From: Mrakia gelida | Taxonomy: Eukaryota > Basidiomycota > Tremellomycetes > Cystofilobasidiales > Mrakiaceae | Length of the DNA: 64,000 bases | Direction of reading: 5' to 3' | Assembly: GCA_024345305.1 (NCBI GenBank) | Contig: BRON01000005.1 | Coordinates: 496,001 to 560,000 of the forward strand | Part shown: one piece after another, positions 1-10,700 of the stretch | How positions within the stretch are numbered: the first letter of the stretch is position 1 | Layout of the letters: the number at the start of each line of letters is the position of its first letter | Made by a program: the position numbers and the translations under genes | The notes under the pieces: model-generated | Databases searched by the model: none | What the model was told of the DNA's origin: nothing | What the model saw: the letters and a program-made list of their open reading frames with translations, nothing else

Positions 1-43
1 CCTTTGCTGACTCCGCTCTCTCTTGCCCCTTTTCTTTCTCCAG

Positions 44-2510
44 TCTGCTCCTCTCGGATGGGACCTACTGCTTGATGGCTGTCGTAAATCTTCAACCTCA
101 ATCGAACGGGATCGTTCAGGATAGTCTCAAGCTCTGGACGCTCATCAAGCTCACGGACTTCGTTTGTGGACAAGAGAAAGGGTGCGTCGCCTTTCGCCTC
201 CTCTGTCCTCGTTTCAGCTTCAGCTCCTTCCTCTTTTCCCTTCTTCTCGTCACTCCCTCCTCCCCGTGAAGCTGACTCTCCCTCTTTCGCTTCGTCTTCT
301 TCGGTTGGGGTTCATCCAGACGAGTCCTTCTCCGATCCTTCGAAATCATCTCTCTCGCTCCCTCCCAAATCGGTTTCACCGTCCCCATCCACCTCACCCG
401 AGACCCCAAAACAGAAGCCTACTACCATCAAACCCTCCTCCCTGTACCTCCACCCACACCCTCCAACTTCCCCTACATGCCCTCCTCCTCTTCGTCGTCC
501 TCGGAAGTCGCGCTCTGCCCTTCGTCGCCGCCTCGGACGACGACCACCAATTCGAACGCCAACGCGTCCGGATCCTCCTCCCTCACTCTCACCTTCGCTC
601 CTCCGACGCCTTCACCTCCTCTGACTCGACGCATGCCTCACCTCCCTCTCGAACTCCAAATGATCATCATCAAGGACTGCATCGAGCTCTACCGACAGGA
701 CGAGAAGAACTCCTCCTCGTCGTCCTCCTCCGCCGCAGGGTCCAGCAGCGCGAAGAAGCAGCAGCAGCAGCAGCAGGGAAGCAGTGCTACGGCGGCTGCG
801 ACGAGACTGGCGAAGATTGTGGGGATGGAGTTGGAGGTGCTGGAGGCTGAGGAGAGGGAAGAGGTTGGGAGCGGGAGCACGAGTTGGGAGGTGAAGGGAG
901 GTGCGAGGATCGCCAAGTTTGTGGAAGGAGATAGGAGTCCTGATGAGGAGGTTGAGGAGAGGAGTAGGTGGGGATTGGCTTTGGTTTCGAAGACGGTGAG
1001 TCTTTCCTTCCTTCCCTCTCGTCGAGTTTGAGTCGCGTCGACGGTCGCTCGCGCCTCGTTTCCGCCCTCCTTCGCTCGCTCGCTCTCCTCCTTCCTTACT
1101 GACCCACCCTCGTCTCTCGTATCCTCCTTTCGCAGTGGAACGAGATCTCCCTCCCTCTCCTCTACCGAAACATCCAACTCTCCCAACCCGCCTCCTACAC
1201 CATCCTCGCCTCCCTCCTCACCTCTGCCACCACTCCCACCCTCACCAACCCCAACCCCGCCCCACCCGTCGCCAAATGGATCAAGCGAGCCGTCCTTCGC
1301 GAGGTCCCTCCGACTGCTTGGCTGGATCCAGAGAGCGACGTAGGGAAGGTGATTGGGAGTTTGAAGGATCTCGAGATCTTCAAGGTTCGATATCGAGCGA
1401 GGGTGGAAGGGGAGGATGGAGTGGGAGTGGTGCCGGTGAGGGAGAGGGGGCAGAAGGAGATGTGGGATGTTTATCCGGGAGTGAACCCCAAGGTGTGAGT
1501 GTGGTGCTAGCCTGTTTTGTGGAGGAGGAGGGAGGAAGGGCGGAGGAAGACACGCGTCGAGCTCGAGCGAGCGAGGTCTTTGAGTCGCGAACGCCCGAGC
1601 TGACTTTGTTTGGTTGGTTCGTCTTTGCTTTTGCAGCTACCACCAACATCACCTCCACACCTTCACCCTTCCCTCCATCACGGCAGCTTGGCCTCGACTT
1701 CGCCAGACAAGCTCGGACTTCATGTTCTGCTTGACCCACCCGCCGCCGATGGTGCAGAAGTTCCCTTCCCTTCCTCTGAGGTCGCATCGTACGTATATCA
1801 TCCCTTCTGACTCCGTCCGTCCTCGCTCTACTCGATGTGTTTCGTCGTTCGTCGAGTCGAACTGAATCCAAAGCTGACCTCGTTTCGTTTGTCCCTCGCG
1901 TTCGTTCCGCAGACCTCACCATCCAACTCGCCGGAGATCCAGCTCGACTCTACCGTCTTCCTCGACTGCTTCATCGACTCGGATCGGCGTCGCACATCCG
2001 TCATTTCGTGGCGACGATCAGGTGTGGAAGTCCTACGATGGTGAGTCTCAAAATGCAACCTCCTTTCGCTCGCTTCCTCGCCTCGTTCCCTCCCTCTCTC
2101 TCCTCCCACCTTCATCCTCTCCTCGCCCTCTGCTCAACCCACCTCCACTGCTCCCTTTACCCTTCCTCTTCCTCTTCAATCCGATAACTGACTCCCCTCC
2201 TCCCTTCCCTCCCTCCTTCCCATCCCAGGCATCCGTCGTCCTCTCAACCCTCCAACAAGAAGATCGTCTCCGAGGAAAAGCCATCATCGACGTCTCCCAC
2301 CACACCGGCGCCTCAGGAGGATGGGTCACCGAACGAGTCACCTACGTTAAGCCCCGTTTGAACGACGAGGAGGAGGAGGAGAACCAAGCGACTCAGACGG
2401 ACGCGTCGACTTCGACGACCACGACCACGACGATGGGAGGGACTGGAACGGGAGGAGGCGCGATGGACGTTGATGGTGAGGAGCAGGAGCAGGAGGAGGG
2501 GTCGCCGTGA
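44..2510 (+). CDS. RPA70N-like / F-box-like fusion protein (5' partial)
   Basis: I read six exons: 44-181, 320-995, 1136-1494, 1637-1788, 1913-2040 and 2229-2510. All join in phase, giving about 577 residues before the stop at 2510; the 5' end lies outside the window. Exons 1-2 resemble the N-terminal OB fold of replication protein A subunit 1: LLLSDGTYCLMA, then IKLTDFVC, then GRVLLRSFEIIS and IGFTVPI match the family pattern of strands. A Ser/Gln-rich linker follows. Then comes an F-box-like segment (MPHLPLELQMIIIKDC ... LALVSKTWNEISLPLLYR) split by a low-complexity insert. The C-terminus is acidic and Thr-rich. Known: RPA70N binds checkpoint and repair peptides; F-box proteins recruit substrates to SCF ubiquitin ligases. 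Inferred: one fused gene. Alternatively two genes abut and the F-box gene starts at Met 477 or Met 633, but the 182-319 intron keeps phase exactly and no stop separates the parts. Confidence 0.55.
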
Positions 2511-3125
2511 ATGAAGACGAAGGAGGAGAAGGAGTGGGAGATGGAGGAGGAGGAGGCAAGGGAGGGAGAGACGAAACACGTCGGTTGAAGCAGTTTAGTC
2601 TAGAGTTGGTTGATTGAAGTAGTCTTAGCAAGTTTTCCTTCCCGGTCCATAACATATCGTTTTTACGCTTTGCTTTACGTCTTTGTTTTCTTGCTTTGTT
2701 TTGGGTTGAAACGATGATTCTTTGACGAAGTGAGCGACGCGTCGTCGTCGAGCGCCCTCGTCGGCTCTTCTCTAATTTAGAGCCTCGGCTCTCACCAGAC
2801 TCTTTCAGAGACTAGTAGCTCGTTTACCCGAACTGGTTTATCTCTTTCTCAAGCCCTGCTTTCATCTTCTTGAGGTCTGATCATCTCGTCGTGAGGGACA
2901 AGGACTGACCCCTCCAGCATCGAGTTCGGCCCTTTTCTCTCGCTCTCTAGCGACCCTCGACATCTTCGACGTCTCCCCTCTCCTACAGGAAGCCCCATAT
3001 CGAAGATTTTTCTCCGAAAATCCGTCGCGAAGCCTCGAAACCTCCTCGTCATCAACCTCTCCTTGCTCTCCCCTCCTCCTTCTCCCCCCACCTCTCACCC
3101 CCCTCCCTCCCTCTTTTCTTTCAGC
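2511..3125. other. intergenic: 3' UTR and TMA22 promoter/leader
   Basis: No gene is seen here. The left part is the tail of the preceding gene. An ACGCGT site lies at 2737. The last 80 bases before the TMA22 start are a strongly pyrimidine-rich leader (CTCCT/CCCTCC tracts), which is usual just upstream of start codons in this window. Confidence 0.6.
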
Positions 3126-4745
3126 ATGGTCCAAGCCGCCCCCGTCGCTCTCGACTCCTCCGCTCCCGCCGCAGGAGAAGCCGGACCTTCCACTCCTCGA
3201 ATCGCTCCCAAGGAGGTTCTCTACTGCCCTGGTCAGTCTTGGTCTCACGAAAAAGCTCAACCTCACCTCCTTCCTTCTCGCCTTCCACCTCTCCTGCCTC
3301 TCTCTTCCCTTTCGCTGACCTCGCTACATTTGGATTGGGCTACAGTATGCACGTACCCCGCTGAATTCTGCGAGTTTGGAGCCAGCTTGTCTCGATGCAA
3401 GGCTTGGTTAGAGGAGGAGCATCCTAAGCTTTTCCAGCAGTACTACTCCGAGGGTGAGTGAGAGCTCGTTCTTCCCCAATGTTTCCTTCGTTCTTTCAGT
3501 TCTCGGGCCGGGAAGGAACCTTCTTTTCTCGCTTGCTCGAAGCTGACCTTTCGCTCGTTCACTTCGTTCGTTTTTGCGCCGAACAGACGCCATCACCGAG
3601 AAGATGGGGACTCTTTCTGTTGAGAAGCAGGAGAAGCTCGAGCACGACGTTGAGAAGATGGAGAAAAAGGCGAGGAAGAAGGAGGAGACTTTGGAGAAGC
3701 AGAAGATGGTTAGTACACCTCTCCTTTATGCGTGTCTTGTTTTTGGTTTGGGTGTGGTAGAGGGAGGGGAGGCAGGGAGGGGAGGGGAAGGAGAAGGAGG
3801 TTGAGCTCGACAGCAGAACGAACCCGTTCAGCCTCCTCGCTCTGCTCTTCGAGACCTTTGGAGCTCGTCAGAGCGGAGAGACGGTGGTGCTCGTATGGTC
3901 GGGCTTGTAGGAAGCTCTTTGGGCTTCTTCGAGGCAGAGGGAGGGAAGCTGGGACGAGCTTCGTTGGTCAGCTTCGGTGTCTCCTCCCGTTCAACCCAAG
4001 AAGGCCCTTCTTCCCCTCTCCCTAGTTCACTCTGCGTTCTCTTCGACTCATGATTTGACCATTCGCTGAATTCACTGCCTTACATCGTTCCTTCTCGCTC
4101 TCCAGGCTTCCAAGGTTCGTCTCATCCCTCCTCTCTCTCTCCTCCCTTCCTCGACTCAACCCAGCTCACTCGTTGTCCCTTCCGTCCCTCCCTTCCTTCT
4201 CCAGATCACCATCAAGCGAATCGAGCGAAACAAGCGGAAATACGTCACCACCGTTCTCGGACTTGAGACTTTCGGTTCATCCTCCTCCTTCACCTCGTCC
4301 TCGTCCTCCCTTTGTTCGAGCGCGTCGAGCTCACCTCCCCCTCTCCTCTCCTTCCACTCGTGCTCCTTCGTCGCAGGCATCGACCTCAAGAAAGCCTCCA
4401 AGATCTTCGCCCAGAAGTTCGCTACCGGATCGTCTGTCACCAAGAACCCTCAGGGCCAGGAGGACATCACCGTCCAGGGAGATGTGACGGATGAGATTGT
4501 GAGTCCGGACGACGACTCGAGCTCGTTTCGAGCGAGCGTTTGCTGACCCTCTTTCCCTCCCTTCCTTTATGTGCTTGTATATTGCGCTTGTTCCCCAGGC
4601 CGACATCCTCCTCGAACCCTCGTCCAAGGAAGCTGCCGTGTTCGGGAAGGCTGGAACGATCCCTGAGAACGCGATCCTCAAGACGGAGGAGAAGAAGAAG
4701 AAGGAGAAGCCGATTGAGATTGCTCCTCAGCATATCGCCAAGTAG
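3126..4745 (+). CDS. TMA22: Translation machinery-associated protein 22 (DENR family)
   Basis: Seven exons (3126-3231, 3346-3453, 3587-3708, 4106-4114, 4205-4274, 4377-4498, 4599-4745) join in frame to 227 residues, the usual family size. The N-terminal part holds VLYCPVCTYPAEFCEFG with the conserved cysteines of the DENR zinc-binding region. A Lys/Glu coiled-coil stretch follows, then the SUI1/eIF1-like domain (ITIKRIERNKRKYVT, then GIDLKKASKIFAQKFATGSS). Known: TMA22 pairs with the PUA-domain protein TMA20 on the 40S subunit and promotes recycling of tRNA and 40S after termination and re-initiation; it acts in the cytosol. The 9-nt exon coding Ala-Ser-Lys is supported by the conserved SK just before the SUI1 domain. 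The start is the first ATG of the open exon, after a pyrimidine-rich leader. The gene ends about 125 bases before the inverted-repeat arm. Confidence 0.92.
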
Positions 4746-4870
4746 AGGTGTGTAAAAATCTGAATGGGTTGAGTTGAGGTGTGATTGGGTAGGGTTGGGA
4801 AAGAGAGGGCAGGGAGAGACGAGAGACGCGTCGTGAGCGAGACTCGACAACGAGGGTGAGGAAAGAGTTG

Positions 4871-7670
4871 TGGGAGGGGGAGAACGCGAGTCTCCGGAAG
4901 GGCATACGGTGTGAGTAGAAAGGGCCGAGCTGGAGATGAGAGCAGTGCGAGAGGGAATGGTGGGAAGAAGAGGGAAGACGCGTCGTGGGAGAGAGAGGGA
5001 GATCGTTCGTTGCAGCCGGGGCGTATGATGGAGTAGCGATGAAGCGTTTTCGGCAAGGAATCACAACACTTCGACTGGAAGTGTGCGGTCGCTGGTCGTG
5101 TGGGAGAGAGAAACCGAGGACGGGCTAGGGGAGGTGAGGAGAGGAAGAGCTGGTGACGCGATGAATCGGTTCGGAGCTCACGCAAACCTTCGCATCCGGT
5201 GAGGCTGACTTTTTTCACGTCCTGGACATTTGAACTCGCGTTTTTTGAGCCAAAGGAGGGGAGGAGTTGCAGGAGAGGCGAGAAAGGGAAATTTTCCACA
5301 CGCGTCGTTGCCCTCGTCTCGCTCGCATTTCTGCACAAGGGGGGGTCAGACCATCAAAACAAAGCGAGGGCGAGGAAGAGCGAGGACTCGAGACTCGCGA
5401 GAGCGAGAGACGAGACAACTTTCTTCGAAGGAATAGAGGCAAGACGACGATGACGCGTTGGAGCTGAGATGAGCGGGCAGATTTGAGTTGTAGAGAGAAG
5501 AAGAGAAGATGATGAGAGGGAGGAGCAAGGACAAGAGCGCGCTCGTTCACGCTCAGCAGCGCGAGCTGCTTGACCAAAACCCCAGGGCGGATCTAGGAAA
5601 GTCTGTACCCGACGTCAGCTTTCGTTTCCTGTTCCTCATCTTCTTTTCCTCCTTCTCCGCTCCATCTGCCCTGCGAGTCCGCCTTTCGCTTCGTCGCGTT
5701 CTCCGTCGCGTTCCTCCTTTCAGCGCACGTAACCCGAGCCACAGAGCTGCTAGACCCACAAGACAACCTTCTGCTACAAGACGAGATCTCATTCAACGCG
5801 GTCAGCCAGAGAGAGAGCAAGTCGCGGGCGAGCGTGAGCGTTGCTGGACGCGTCGACTCGCTTTCCGAATGCCTTTCAGACCGGGGTTCGCCCTGGTCAC
5901 ACATAAAATTGGAACAATACAGAGAAGATTAGCATTGCCCCTGCACAAGGATGACACGCTTTCTCAGAGACGGATGGCTTTCGGGCCAAGTTATTCTTTT
6001 TTTCGAGCATCCTTGTGCGCTTGACGTTGTTTTGGGGGGTTTGCTCGCTCGTTCACGCTTCCCCGGTCACTTTTAGGTCTCTCCTTTTGACATTTAATGT
6101 TTGCTCGATCTTTGCGGTCGGTTTGGTGGGGGTGGTGAGGCCGGCGAGGCTTGAATGAAGGAGAGAAAGGCGAGTCGACGCGGCTGACCTGGACGCGTCT
6201 TTCCTCCCGAGCTCACTTTGGGTTTGTCTGAGAGGTCTGATATTCTCGGTGGAAGATCGTCACCGTGTGTAAATGTGCTTGGTATGTGTTTGGGAGTACT
6301 GAGAGGTCGAACGGCGGTCGCAAAGGGAGAGGAGATCGAACGCGTCTCCTCTCGACCATCCTTGTGCGGGCTGATCTGGCTTCAAAGTGAGGAGAGCGAA
6401 GATTTCGAAGCCGAGATATCTTCGGTACACTAAAGAAAGCTAAATCGCGGCTTAAAGAGGCCTCTGAGGGATGATGAGACCGAGGAGGAGGCAAAAAGAG
6501 AGCGGTGGACAACAGCAAAGACGCGTCGCCACTCATCGGCGCTGTGAACGGGCTGCCCTCTCCTCCTTCAGCAGATGATCTACACCCTCGTGACATTGGA
6601 TAATCTGCTCTGACTGAAAGTGCTTCGGAGGCAGAGGAATTGAGTGAGGAGAAGACTGCCGAGTTGAGATGGACGCGTCGAAGTCTTCGCCCTCTTTCCA
6701 GACATCGACTCTTTCACTGAGGTTCTCCCTTCCTCAGAAAGAAAGGTCTACTTTTGGATTCCCCTACCAAATCTGAGAAGGGTGAGAACTGACTGGCCCT
6801 TATGAGTCGTCGTTTTCGACCCTCGAGGAGGACCGAACGTCAGTTGTCGATCAACGCGAGCGAGGTTATCGATGAGATTGCTTCGAGCTGACATCCGCGA
6901 TTGCCCAGCGACTCCTCTAGTGGATTTGCTTCTCTAACGACTTCTACGAGGTAGGAACAACAAGAACGCGAACAAGAGGAGACGTGACGAGAACGAGCGA
7001 TGTACGAGAAGCAGGCGAGCTTTCGTCTGTGGGAGAGGCTCCTTCGTTCGTCTCGAGCGAGCATCGGAAGTTCTTCGTTGACAGTGAAGAATCGCGAGCT
7101 GAGTGTTTCCGACGAGAGCCGCTCGGAAAAGAAGAGAGGAGGAGGGGCGGAGGAGGGAGATGGACGAGTGCTCAACGCGTCGTTCCTCTGCCGCTGGACG
7201 AGCTCGAAGCCTTCCCCCGAGAGTGAAGAGCCCAAGTTCCGCACAGATAATATGTAGAGATCTGATGGCGAGACCAGATGGACAGCGGCTAATGAACGTC
7301 GGAAGGGAACGAGGGCAAAGAGGGGACGACCCCCTCCACGAGGTGCAGCTTGTCTTACTCCCTCGAACGTTGAACGCGTCCTTTTTTGTTCGTTCGCGAT
7401 TTCTCGCCTCATCTGTCTGCACCTTAGCTCCTCTTCTTCTCGACAGCAACGCGAAAAAAAAATCGAAGATGGACGCGACTTTCCTAACGAAAACGGGCCT
7501 TGATTACAATTTCGACCTCTTTGCCCCTCCCCTCCTCTCTCTCCACCACCATCGAGGCTTGACCTCCCCCCTTTCCCTTCCACCATGTCGACTTCCTTCC
7601 TCTCCACCTTCCTCCCCGATCGATTCTCCAACCTCCGGTCCCTTCTTTCTGGCCTGTTTTCGACGTCGGA
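4871..7670 (+). repeat. Left arm of a large inverted repeat
   Basis: This 2,800-base segment is the reverse complement of 15417-18217. The coordinate sum stays at 23088 from the outer end to about 7343 and then becomes 23087, because the left arm lacks one T (GAGGTGCAG at about 7342-7350, against GAGGTTGCAG in the right arm). I noticed only a handful of other substitutions (near 4877, 4954, 7612 and 7624), so identity is above 99%. The outer end is ragged around 4871; the inner end is sharp at 7670, inside the copied NUP192 codon 29. The arm contains U6 snRNA, roughly 1.6 kb with no gene I can support, the NUP192 promoter and its first codons. It carries ten ACGCGT sites. No transposase, target-site duplication or terminal repeat is visible. 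Confidence 0.95.
5880..6003 (+). ncRNA. U6: U6 spliceosomal snRNA, left-arm copy
   Basis: A perfect 5' hairpin with a UUCG loop (ACCGGGG-TTCG-CCCTGGT, with one G-T pair) is followed by the U6 core: AAATTGGAACAATACAGAGA, then AAGATTAGCA, CCCCTGCACAAGGATGACAC. The ACAGAGA box and the AGC triad are intact. The transcript likely ends in the seven-T run at 5997-6003, a Pol III terminator. Known: U6 is the catalytic snRNA of the spliceosome, pairing with U4 and then with U2 and the 5' splice site. No mRNA-type intron interrupts the core, although introns in U6 are known from some related yeasts. I see no clear TATA box just upstream; the 3' boundary is approximate. Confidence 0.93.
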
Positions 7671-7710
7671 GCGACGCTTGTCGAAGACGACGATTTTCTC
7701 TTGCTGCTGA
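7585..7710 (+). pseudogene. Truncated duplicate of the NUP192 5' end
   Basis: Codons 1-29 of NUP192 (MSTSFLSTFLPDRF ... LFSTS) are repeated here on the plus strand at the inner edge of the left arm. After the junction at 7670 the reading frame runs 12 unrelated codons to a TGA at 7708. Two codons differ from the intact gene, both silent Arg changes (CGG to CGA, CGT to CGG). As it stands this can encode only a chimeric 41-residue peptide, so it is a gene fragment with a promoter copy. It points toward the 3' end of NUP192, whose stop is only about 80 bases further on. Confidence 0.85.
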
Positions 7711-7787
7711 TTTTCACCCAGGAAAGGTCAAACAAACGCTAAATAACGATTTCATCAAGCCGTAAACAAAACCGAGCCCGTCCTTCC

Positions 7788-10700
7788 TCATCGCTCCTCC
7801 CCAGCAAAAGCCTGATCCAACTCCCTCAACCTCCGAGTCAAGATCGCGAGGTAGGACTGCCGTAACCTCGCGTCCGAGCCGAAGATGTCGCTCGACTGAG
7901 AGAACGAAACGAAGGAAAGTGGAGAATACAGTCAGCGAGGTCGAAGCGAAGGGGACTCGGGAGCGAATGAGAAAGCAGAAAAATGTCTCACGAGCTCAAC
8001 GCCCTCCAACCTCTTCAACGCAGGACTCAGATCCTCGCTCGCTCGTTCCCACATCTCCCTCACACCTCCACCTCGCCTCCTTCCACTCGCCGCCATCAGA
8101 TCCGCTCCGGAGGGTCCTTGGCTGAACCGAAGCGAGACCGTCGAGGGAAGAACGGTCGCCCAGTTCGAATCAGGTCCGTCTTGTAGCGAGTCGTTCACGT
8201 AGTGAAGAAGATGACGCCAGAGGAGGAGCAGGAGAGATTCGACGATGACTGGATCGAGGAGAGGGGTTTCAAAGTCAGCGAGGTCGTGCTTCAAAGAAGA
8301 TCGAGCAGCGAGAACGAGAAGAACACTCACAAAGAGCTGAGAGCGACTGTTGACGCGTCGCTTTCCTCGACCTCGCAAGAGATTGAAGAGCGAGCTGATG
8401 ACGTTGACCCAGGCTGTATCGCGTCGAAAGATCCACTCCAGAGGCAACGATGATCTGCAACGAAGACGAAGTCAGCTCGGAGGTAAGGAAGGGAAGAGGA
8501 AGGGAAGTCGAACTCACGTCCTCGATCTCCTCCATTCCAAGCGAGCTCGGCTGAGCGAGTTTCGACGAGAGCTCTCTTGTTCGATCGATGGTGGAGTTCA
8601 GGTAGACCGTCGACTCGTAGAGAAGAGAGATGGCTGCCGTGATGGTGGGAGCACCATCTAGGACACAAAAAGGAGGAGATGGGGATCAGGACGTGTCAGA
8701 CAAGGGCGAGGCGAGGAAAGGAGGGAGAGACGAACGTTTCGGCATGAGCCCAGCTTCTCGACTCGAGGTAGCAGGAACCAGGACGGGACGAAGTCCTCGA
8801 GAGCCTGGGGGAATAGATGAAAAAGGTCAGCGTGCGTCGGAGGAAAAGAAGAAGGGCCGAGAGAGGAAGGACGAACCGTTCGACTCCGTGGCGAGGACGA
8901 AATACGAAAGCAGACTCTTGTTGAGGTCTTCCACAGCTCGATCCGCGTTGTAGTCGAAGAGCATCACACCACTGCCATCTGTTAAAGAGTGAGAGCAAGT
9001 CAGTACTCGCGAGCTTGGAGCAGACGATAGAAGAAAGGACGAACCAGGAGCAGGCGTTTCAGCGTCGGCTCGTTCCGAATCGTTGACCGGGACGAGTTGA
9101 TCCTCCCACTTCTCTCGAAGGAAGAATCGACCCGCCATTCCGAGGAGAGCGAGGTGGTAGGCTCCGAATCCAGAAGGAAGACCCTGCGAAGGAAGAGAAG
9201 AACGAGTGGTCAGATCGAGACGAGGGGAGACGAGTCGGACAGCTCGAGAGAACTCACGAGATCCCCAGGCTCGACGCGAGGAAGAACGAAGTGGAAGAGA
9301 GTGGCGAGGAGGTGGAACTCCTTGACGACTGCAAGAGGGAGGATGGGAGAGGCGTCCTTGAGGATGAGGAGGACCGTTTCTCGATGAGCGTCGATGAAGC
9401 TCAAAGCCTGGAAGCGAAGACAAAAGAGAAACTCGAGTTAGCGAAGAGGAGGACGCAAAACGAGTGGCTCGAACAAACGAACCTGGTGAAGAGCGGCGTG
9501 AGAAGAGGGTCCAATACTCGAGAGGATTCCGACGGCAAGTTGGAGAGTGGGGAGGAGGATTTGGTGGTATCGCTCGATGACGGGAGGAAGGAACGAATCG
9601 AGATCTTCAGACGCGACGAAAGATCGAGTCAGCTTCAAAGAAAAGGACGAAGAGAGAAGGTACTCACCGAGGTAGGTCTGGTCCATCTCGGGTCGAGCGT
9701 CGATGAAGTGGCACTGCGAGAGGACCTCGAAAAGTCTCGACTCGAGGATCCTCTCGGCTCCGAACTGAGATTGAGCGATTCGAACCAGCAGCGATGCCTT
9801 TGCCTCGAAGACGTAGAGCGAGTTGAAGTTGTCTGCAGATCACGGAAGGACGAAGGAAGGGTCAGTATCGTTATCGGTTCGAAGGAGGGAAGGGAAGGAG
9901 AGTGAGAAGTTGGAACTGACCTGGATCAGGCGCGAGAACGTTCAGGAGGTCCTCCTCCGTGTCCTTCAGCGACTGCACGAAGCTCTGGAGGTATCCGTTC
10001 TTCGACAGGATGGCGAGAAGTCGATGACTTCGGTCCTCTCTTGAGGCAGTGACGAGGCACTCGAGAGTTGTGTAGGCGACCGTTTTCCAGATCTCGCTTC
10101 CGTCCAACGCGTCTCGAGCGAGGACGGGAGCGAGTCTCTCCATCCCTGCCATGAGAATCGCCAGCGTTCCAACCTCCAACGGCGACCTCTGTCCACTCCT
10201 GAACCCAGCGCTCGTCGATGCTCCTCCGACGGAGCCCTCCATCGCATCGTCCTCGACGTCCATCGCTCCTCCAAGATCGAATTTCGGCGAAGGGTCGACG
10301 GCCGAGAAGGAGGAGAGGAGTTGGAGGTAGTTGATGAGGACGGTGTAGAGGTTTCCTCGAACGAGTTCCGACGTTCCTGCTCGGCAGACCGAGTCGAGCA
10401 CCCTCCTGAGGACGACGAGGAGCTTGTCGGCGGGAAGAGCTCCTGAGACCTCCTCCTCCTCAGACGAGAAGATGATCTGCTCTCGCCTCCCTTGTCGAAG
10501 CTTGGTGATGAGAGAGAGGACGACCTGGCAGAGGAGTTCGGCGGCTGCTGGAGTGGTGTCCGACGCGGCGATGAGGTGGAAAACGGCCTGCATGATGTCG
10601 AAGATCACGCTCTCCCTCTGGTCGAGAGGGATGAGTTCGAACGACTTGAAGAGGACGACGTCGAGCGTTCGTTGCCACGAGACGAGGCATTGGTGTTTGG

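Noticed and set aside
6560..6640. Possible C/D box snoRNA (GATGAT ... CTGA with GCAG/CTGC ends) in the left arm
   Set aside because: Box C is imperfect and no guide complementarity could be checked; short motifs like this are expected by chance.
6840..7631. 263-codon open frame on the minus strand of the left arm, with partner frames on the plus strand of the right arm
   Set aside because: It is Arg/Ser-rich, lacks any family feature, overlaps the NUP192 promoter and is broken by the one-base indel between the arms, so it behaves like non-coding DNA.
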